Of a DNA stretch of 19,366 bases, positions 15,674 through 19,366 are shown piece after piece. Position numbers and translations under genes: made by a program. The notes under the pieces are model-generated. The model did no database searches. It saw only the letters and a list, made by a program, of their open reading frames with translations, and was not told the origin of the DNA. Positions within the stretch are counted from its first letter, which is position 1, and every line of letters begins with the position of its first letter. Source of the DNA: Rhodospirillaceae bacterium (GTDB lineage: Bacteria > Pseudomonadota > Alphaproteobacteria > DSM-16000 > Inquilinaceae); assembly GCA_020425485.1 (NCBI GenBank), contig JAGQRL010000089.1:1-19366 (forward strand). Reading direction: 5' to 3'.

Positions 15674-16393
15674 ATGTGGCAGTTGACGTTCAGGCCGCGG
15701 GCAGCACTGGCCGCGCTATTGGCGGCGATGATGGTGGTTAGTGCCTGCGGCAGTACCGGCGGCAGGACGTCCAGCGAAAATCTCACGCCGGCGCAGCGCA
15801 ACCTCCGCCAGGAGGCCGAGCGGTTCAACCAGACGGTGGGCGAAGGCGCCATCGCCGGGGCCATCCTGGGCGGCATCATCGGTGCCCTTGTGTCCGACGA
15901 CAACCGCCTGGCCGGTGCGGCCATCGGTGCTGCCGCCGGTGCCGTGGTGGGCGGCGGTGCGGGGTATTTCGTCGCCGTTCAGAACGAAGAATACGCCAGC
16001 CAGGAAGCCCGGCTGAACGCGGAGATCGACGCCGCCCAGCAGGACGTTGCCCGCTACCGCGAGATCGTGCGCACCACCCAGCAGGTGGTGGATCAGCACA
16101 AGGCGCGGATCGCCCAGCTCAATTCGCAGTACCGGGCGGGCCAGGTGAGCTTGACCACGGTGCGCACCGAGCAGGCGACGATGGAGGAAGACCTGGAGCT
16201 GATCGACGGCCTGATCCAGGAAAACCGCAACATGGTCGCCAACTACGATGAGGAGATCGCGTCGAACCGGCAGCAGGGCGTTCCGGCCCAGGACCTGTCG
16301 GCGGCGCGGGCCGATCTGGTGCGCGAGCGGGAAGCCCTGCAGGCGCAGTACGACGAACTGGTGGCGGCCGTCAGCGGCCTGCCGACGGAGTAG
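15674..16393 (+). CDS. Glycine-zipper outer-membrane lipoprotein with coiled-coil C-terminus
   Basis: This encodes 239 residues from the ATG at 15674, preferred because it places a normal lipoprotein signal at the N-terminus: basic start, hydrophobic stretch, lipobox VSAC with Cys25 acylated. GGGGGCAGGA (15662-15671) lies just upstream. An in-frame ATG at 15650 would add eight residues. Gly at +2 argues against inner-membrane retention, so outer-membrane sorting is expected. Residues about 55-101 form a glycine-zipper segment (GAIAGAILGGIIGALV, then AGAAIGAAAGAVVGGGAG), able to pack as paired membrane-associated helices. Residues 105-239 are charged and probably coiled coil. Its position directly after tagR corresponds to that of the lipoprotein gene tagQ next to tagR in Pseudomonas, mirrored. 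Equivalence to TagQ is positional inference; I cannot verify sequence similarity. Confidence 0.87.
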   Translation: MWQLTFRPRAALAALLAAMMVVSACGSTGGRTSSENLTPAQRNLRQEAERFNQTVGEGAIAGAILGGIIGALVSDDNRLAGAAIGAAAGAVVGGGAGYFVAVQNEEYASQEARLNAEIDAAQQDVARYREIVRTTQQVVDQHKARIAQLNSQYRAGQVSLTTVRTEQATMEEDLELIDGLIQENRNMVANYDEEIASNRQQGVPAQDLSAARADLVREREALQAQYDELVAAVSGLPTE

Positions 16394-16406
16394 CGGCGAC
16401 CGCAGA

Positions 16407-16445
16407 GGCGATGGCGACCCCCACATCGAGGGACGCGCCATCGCC
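16407..16445. repeat. 10-bp perfect inverted repeat upstream of the second lipoprotein gene
   Basis: GGCGATGGCG (16407-16416) and CGCCATCGCC (16436-16445) are perfect reverse complements separated by 19 bases. The stem would sit 33 bases ahead of the ATG at 16479 and 13 bases after the previous stop. No T-run follows. It may be a processing or stability hairpin that sets relative expression of the lipoprotein genes. Confidence 0.6.
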
Positions 16446-16478
16446 CGGGCCGCAGCGGAGACTTTGGGAGGGATGAAG

Positions 16479-17000
16479 ATGAACAAGCGTAGTGGTGTCA
16501 TGGTCGCCGGGCTCTGCCTGGTGCTTGCGGCCGGCGGCTGCGCCCGCAACCAGGACCCGTCCCAGGCCGGGTTCTTCAGCGGCGTCGCCAATCTGGCTGA
16601 CGGCACCTACGACCAGCGGGTGGCGGACCGCGAAGCGACGCGCGACCGCACGGTGGCGCAGGCCGACCAGCTTGCCGCCCGTGCCGCCGAGCTGGACCAG
16701 GAACGCCGCCAACTGGCGGTGGAAGAAGCCAACGCCCTGCAGCGGCTGCAGAACCTGAACGGCCAGATCGCCCTGGAGCAGGCGCGGCTGGCGCAGCTCG
16801 GCCAGCAGCAGAATGTGGACCGCAACCAACTCAGCATGTTGCAGACACGGGCCAGCAACCTGGAACAGCAGCGCTTGCAGCTCCAGTCGGCCCCGCCCAC
16901 CCAGGTGAACAACCAGGAACTGGACGAGTTGCAGCAGGAGGTGGATGCCCTGCGCTCGGTCATCGACAGCATGATCGAAGGGCTCGCGGTGGTCGAATAG
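16479..17000 (+). CDS. Small coiled-coil outer-membrane lipoprotein, paralogue 1
   Basis: This encodes 173 residues. The ATG at 16479 is chosen over 16473 because GGGAGGG (16466-16472) then has a six-base spacing, and because both the length (173) and the lipid-attachment Cys (position 21) then match the next gene exactly. The lipobox is AGGC, with Ala at +2, which suggests outer-membrane sorting. A short conserved segment follows (ARNQDPSQAG, LADGTYDQR), then a long predicted coiled coil (about 50-115) rich in Ala, Gln, Arg and Glu, a Ser/Pro break (LQSAP), and a final helix (LDELQQEVDALRSVID). I do not recognise a named family. The repeat-free helical rod on a lipid anchor suggests a structural or tethering part in the periplasm. 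Confidence 0.87.
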   Translation: MNKRSGVMVAGLCLVLAAGGCARNQDPSQAGFFSGVANLADGTYDQRVADREATRDRTVAQADQLAARAAELDQERRQLAVEEANALQRLQNLNGQIALEQARLAQLGQQQNVDRNQLSMLQTRASNLEQQRLQLQSAPPTQVNNQELDELQQEVDALRSVIDSMIEGLAVVE

Positions 17001-17062
17001 GCCGGGCTGGCCGCCTGCCGCCGCGTCGGGCCTGCGCAGCTCCGCCACCGGAAAGGCAGCGG

Positions 17063-17584
17063 ATGAAGCAGCGCATCGGTGTGATCGTCGGATCGGTTTG
17101 CCTGGCCGTGGCCGTTGGCGGCTGCGCCCGCACCGAAGATCCGTCGCGGGCGGGGCTGGGCAGCAGCATCCTCAACCTGTTGGATGGGACCTACGAGGAC
17201 CGCGCGGCGGAACGCCGGGCGATCCGCGACGATGTCCTGGCCGAGGTCGAAGCCCTGGCCGCCCGTGCCGAGGAGCTGGACCGGGAGCGCGAGCAGCTCG
17301 TCCTCACCGAAGCCACGGCGGCACAGCGCCAGGCCAATCTGGATGCCCAGATCGCCTTGCAGCAGGCGCGCCTCGCCCAGCTCGACCGGGCGCAGGACGT
17401 GGACCGCGCCCAGCTTGCCGCCCTGACCACCCAGATCGGCGATCTGGACCAGCAGCGCACAGCCCTTCAGTCCGCCCCCAGCAGCCCGGCCAGCGATGCC
17501 GAGCTGGCTCAGTTGCAGGCGGATGTGGACGAGCTGCGCGCCGTGGTCGACACCATGATCACGGAGCTGGCGACGGTCGAATAG
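17063..17584 (+). CDS. Small coiled-coil outer-membrane lipoprotein, paralogue 2
   Basis: This encodes 173 residues, the same length as the preceding gene and clearly homologous along its whole length: GGCARTEDPSRAG against GGCARNQDPSQAG, LDGTYEDR against ADGTYDQR, QIALQQARLAQL against QIALEQARLAQL, and a shared LQSAP break before the final helix. The lipobox is VGGC, with Cys21 followed by Ala. GGAAAGG (17050-17056) supports the ATG. The pair arose by tandem duplication and has since diverged, most in the coiled-coil part, which fits formation of a heterodimeric rod. It is the last gene of the + strand run; pepN converges on it 48 bases later. Confidence 0.87.
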   Translation: MKQRIGVIVGSVCLAVAVGGCARTEDPSRAGLGSSILNLLDGTYEDRAAERRAIRDDVLAEVEALAARAEELDREREQLVLTEATAAQRQANLDAQIALQQARLAQLDRAQDVDRAQLAALTTQIGDLDQQRTALQSAPSSPASDAELAQLQADVDELRAVVDTMITELATVE

Positions 17585-17616
17585 CGTCGCCGGCCCCCCC
17601 CCGCGCAGCAATCCAG

Positions 17617-17640
17617 GCTTTCAGTCCAGCTTTCAGTCCA
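17617..17640. repeat. 12-bp tandem duplication spanning the pepN stop codon
   Basis: GCTTTCAGTCCA occurs twice in direct succession (17617-17628 and 17629-17640). On the - strand this duplicates the last codons and the stop of pepN, so the gene reads SLD-stop-KLD-stop in one frame. The adjacent spacer also has a run of nine C (17594-17602). No terminator hairpin is seen in the 48-base gap between the convergent genes. Confidence 0.9.
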
Positions 17641-19366
17641 GGCTCTTGCGGACGATCTCGTACACGTCGGGCGACAGGGGCGAGGTGGCGAGGATGCGCT
17701 CCAAGGCCGCCCGCATCTGCGCCTGGCGGCCGCTATCGTGGCGGCGCCAGCGCCCCAGCGGCGCCACCAGCCGGGCCGCCACCTGCGGGTTCAGCTTGTC
17801 CACCGCGATGATCTCGTCGGCCAGGAAGGCGTAGCCGCCGCCGTCGCTGCTGTGGAAGCGCAGCGGGTTGCCGTAGGCGAAGGCGCCCACCAGCGCGCGC
17901 AGCCGGTTGGGCACCCGCCGGGTGAACAGCGGGTGGTGGGTGAGCGCCAGCACCCGCTCCAGCGTATCGGGCAGCCGGCTGGTGGCTTGAAGGCGGAACC
18001 ACTTGTCCACCACCAGCGGATAGCTCTCCCAGTCCTCCAGGAAGGCGGCCAGCGCGGCATCGCGCGCCGGGCCGGCGTGGTTGTTGAGCACGGTGAGGGC
18101 CGCCAGCCGCTCGGTCATGTCCTTCGCGGCGGCGGCCTGGGCTTCCGCCAGGGCGAGGCCGCGCCTGTCCGGTGCATGGGCGAGCAGGCTGAGGCAGACG
18201 CCGCGCAGCGCGCGCTTCGCCATGGCATCGGGATCGGTGCGGAAGGGCCCGCCATCGGCCAGCCGTTCGTAGGTTTGCGCCAGCGGCTCGGCGAGGGCGG
18301 CGGCCAGGGCCGTTCTCACCGCTTGGCGGGCGGCGTCGATCGCCTCCATGTCCACCTGCACCATCTCGTCGGCCACCTCGTCGATGGAGGGCAGCGTCAG
18401 CGCTTCGGCGATCAGGGCGGTGTCCAGCCTGGTGTCGGCCAGTGTGCTGGCAAAGGCGTCGACAAAGGCGGGATCGACTTCCAGGGGTTCGCCCGCCCGG
18501 TGGGCGCGCACCAGGTCCAGCAGCACCCGGGTGGCGAGCTGGCGGCCGGCTTCCCAGCGGCCGAAGGGATCGCCATCGCGGGCGAACAGGAACTTCAGCC
18601 GCTCGGCCGGCGGCGGCTTCAGCTTCACCGGGGCGGAAAAGCCGCGCAGCAGGGAAGGCACCGGCCGCTCGCCCAGTCCGGCGAACACGTAGGTCTGGCG
18701 CGGTTCGCGCAGGTGCAGCAGCCAGCCTTCAGCGGTGGGCTCGCCGGCACCCTCCACCAACTGGGCAGGCAGCTCAGCACCATCCGCCCCCACCAGCCCG
18801 ACCACCACCGGGATGTGCAGGGGCTGCTTGTCCGGCTGGCCGGGGGTCGGCGGCGTGTGCTGGGAGAGCGTGAGGGTGTAGCGCCCGGCCTCGGCATCGT
18901 AGCGGTCCGCCGCGGTCAGTTCCGGCGTGCCGGCTTGGCTGTACCAGGTGCGGAACTGGCCGAGATCGACACCGCCGGCATCTTCCATGGCGGCGGCGAA
19001 ATCCTCACACGTCACCGCCTGGCCGTCGTGGCGCTGGAAGTACAGATCCATGCCGCGGCGGAAGCCCTCCGCGCCCAGCAGGCGGCGCATCATGCGGATC
19101 ACTTCCGCCCCCTTCTCGTACACGGTGGGGGTGTAGAAGTTGTTGATTTCGATATAGCTTTCCGGCCGCACCGGGTGCGCCATGGGGCCGGCATCCTCCG
19201 GGAACTGGCTGATGCGCAGGCGCCGCACATCCTGGATGCGCTTCACCGCGGCGGAGCCGTGATCGGCGGAAAACTCCTGGTCGCGGAAGACCGTCAGGCC
19301 CTCCTTCAAGGAAAGCTGGAACCAGTCGCGGCAGGTCACGCGGTTGCCGGTCCAGTTGTGGAAGTA
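17633..19366 (-). CDS. pepN: Aminopeptidase N (M1 family), 5' part cut off by window edge
   Basis: The last 577 residues of PepN are present; the family is usually near 870-890 residues, so about 300 N-terminal residues lie beyond the right edge. The frame stays open to the edge and begins with YFHNWTGNR, the second half of the zinc motif HEYFHNWTG (the HE is just outside). The third zinc ligand lies in KEGLTVFRDQEF, and the catalytic Tyr in VYEKGAEVIRM. AMEDAGGVDL and WYSQAGTPEL belong to the same domain. The C-terminal immunoglobulin-like and helical-repeat domains follow. It is a cytoplasmic zinc exopeptidase that removes N-terminal residues from peptides. As a housekeeping gene on the opposite strand it most likely marks the border of the Srf/Tag cluster rather than belonging to it. 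Confidence 0.95.
   Translation of the reverse strand, partial: YFHNWTGNRVTCRDWFQLSLKEGLTVFRDQEFSADHGSAAVKRIQDVRRLRISQFPEDAGPMAHPVRPESYIEINNFYTPTVYEKGAEVIRMMRRLLGAEGFRRGMDLYFQRHDGQAVTCEDFAAAMEDAGGVDLGQFRTWYSQAGTPELTAADRYDAEAGRYTLTLSQHTPPTPGQPDKQPLHIPVVVGLVGADGAELPAQLVEGAGEPTAEGWLLHLREPRQTYVFAGLGERPVPSLLRGFSAPVKLKPPPAERLKFLFARDGDPFGRWEAGRQLATRVLLDLVRAHRAGEPLEVDPAFVDAFASTLADTRLDTALIAEALTLPSIDEVADEMVQVDMEAIDAARQAVRTALAAALAEPLAQTYERLADGGPFRTDPDAMAKRALRGVCLSLLAHAPDRRGLALAEAQAAAAKDMTERLAALTVLNNHAGPARDAALAAFLEDWESYPLVVDKWFRLQATSRLPDTLERVLALTHHPLFTRRVPNRLRALVGAFAYGNPLRFHSSDGGGYAFLADEIIAVDKLNPQVAARLVAPLGRWRRHDSGRQAQMRAALERILATSPLSPDVYEIVRKSLD

Noticed and set aside
16248..16478. Upstream extension of the second lipoprotein gene to 16248
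   Set aside because: It overlaps the first lipoprotein gene and destroys the N-terminal lipoprotein signal; the ATG at 16479 matches its paralogue in length and Cys position.
119..17584. A classical type VI secretion cluster
   Set aside because: None of the sheath, tube, baseplate, membrane-complex or ClpV genes is visible; only the regulatory Tag/PpkA-type parts are present.

Overview
The window is GC-rich and tightly packed. Its genes have strong G/C third-position bias and short or overlapping junctions. This, together with proteobacterial-type PepN, SrfB/SrfC and lipoprotein signals, points to a Gram-negative proteobacterium, most likely a high-GC alphaproteobacterium. That assignment is inference, because no rRNA or other marker gene is present. 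I see no tRNA, CRISPR array, insertion sequence or integrase.

Layout, left to right. Positions 3-113 hold the 3' tail of an unidentified gene. Positions 119-8060 encode a Srf-type module: a single-pass membrane protein that looks like SrfA (119-2257), the actin/HSP70-fold protein SrfB (2375-5368) and the P-loop GTPase-like SrfC (5361-8060). Next is an unfamiliar single-pass membrane protein with a proline-rich stalk and a Sel1/TPR-like end (8082-9617). Positions 9655-15297 encode a Tag/PpkA-type module: a secreted von Willebrand A (vWA) protein matching the C-terminal half of the type VI secretion kinase PpkA, a LolD/MacB-type ABC ATPase (TagT-like), its FtsX/MacB-type permease (TagS-like) and a secreted formylglycine-generating-enzyme-fold protein (TagR-like). 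After a 376-base spacer with likely regulatory content come three predicted outer-membrane lipoproteins: one glycine-zipper/coiled-coil protein and a tandem pair of 173-residue coiled-coil paralogues. All of these genes are on the + strand. The 3' two thirds of pepN (aminopeptidase N) lies convergently on the - strand at the right edge.

How they may work together. In Pseudomonas aeruginosa, TagQRST act in the envelope upstream of the kinase PpkA to switch on a type VI secretion system. Here the vWA-tagT-tagS-tagR-lipoprotein order mirrors tagQ-R-S-T-ppkA, but no kinase domain, phosphatase or type VI structural gene is visible. Instead the module is joined to a complete srfABC-like set. My working model is an envelope-spanning device. 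SrfB and SrfC would be cytoplasmic nucleotide-driven parts. The SrfA-like and 511-residue proteins would be inner-membrane anchors with long periplasmic stalks. The vWA and FGE-fold proteins would be periplasmic ligand-binding parts, and TagTS a mechanotransmission or lipoprotein-handling ABC pair. The lipoproteins would be the outer-membrane end. The combination is the most interesting thing in the window; the function is inferred, not shown.
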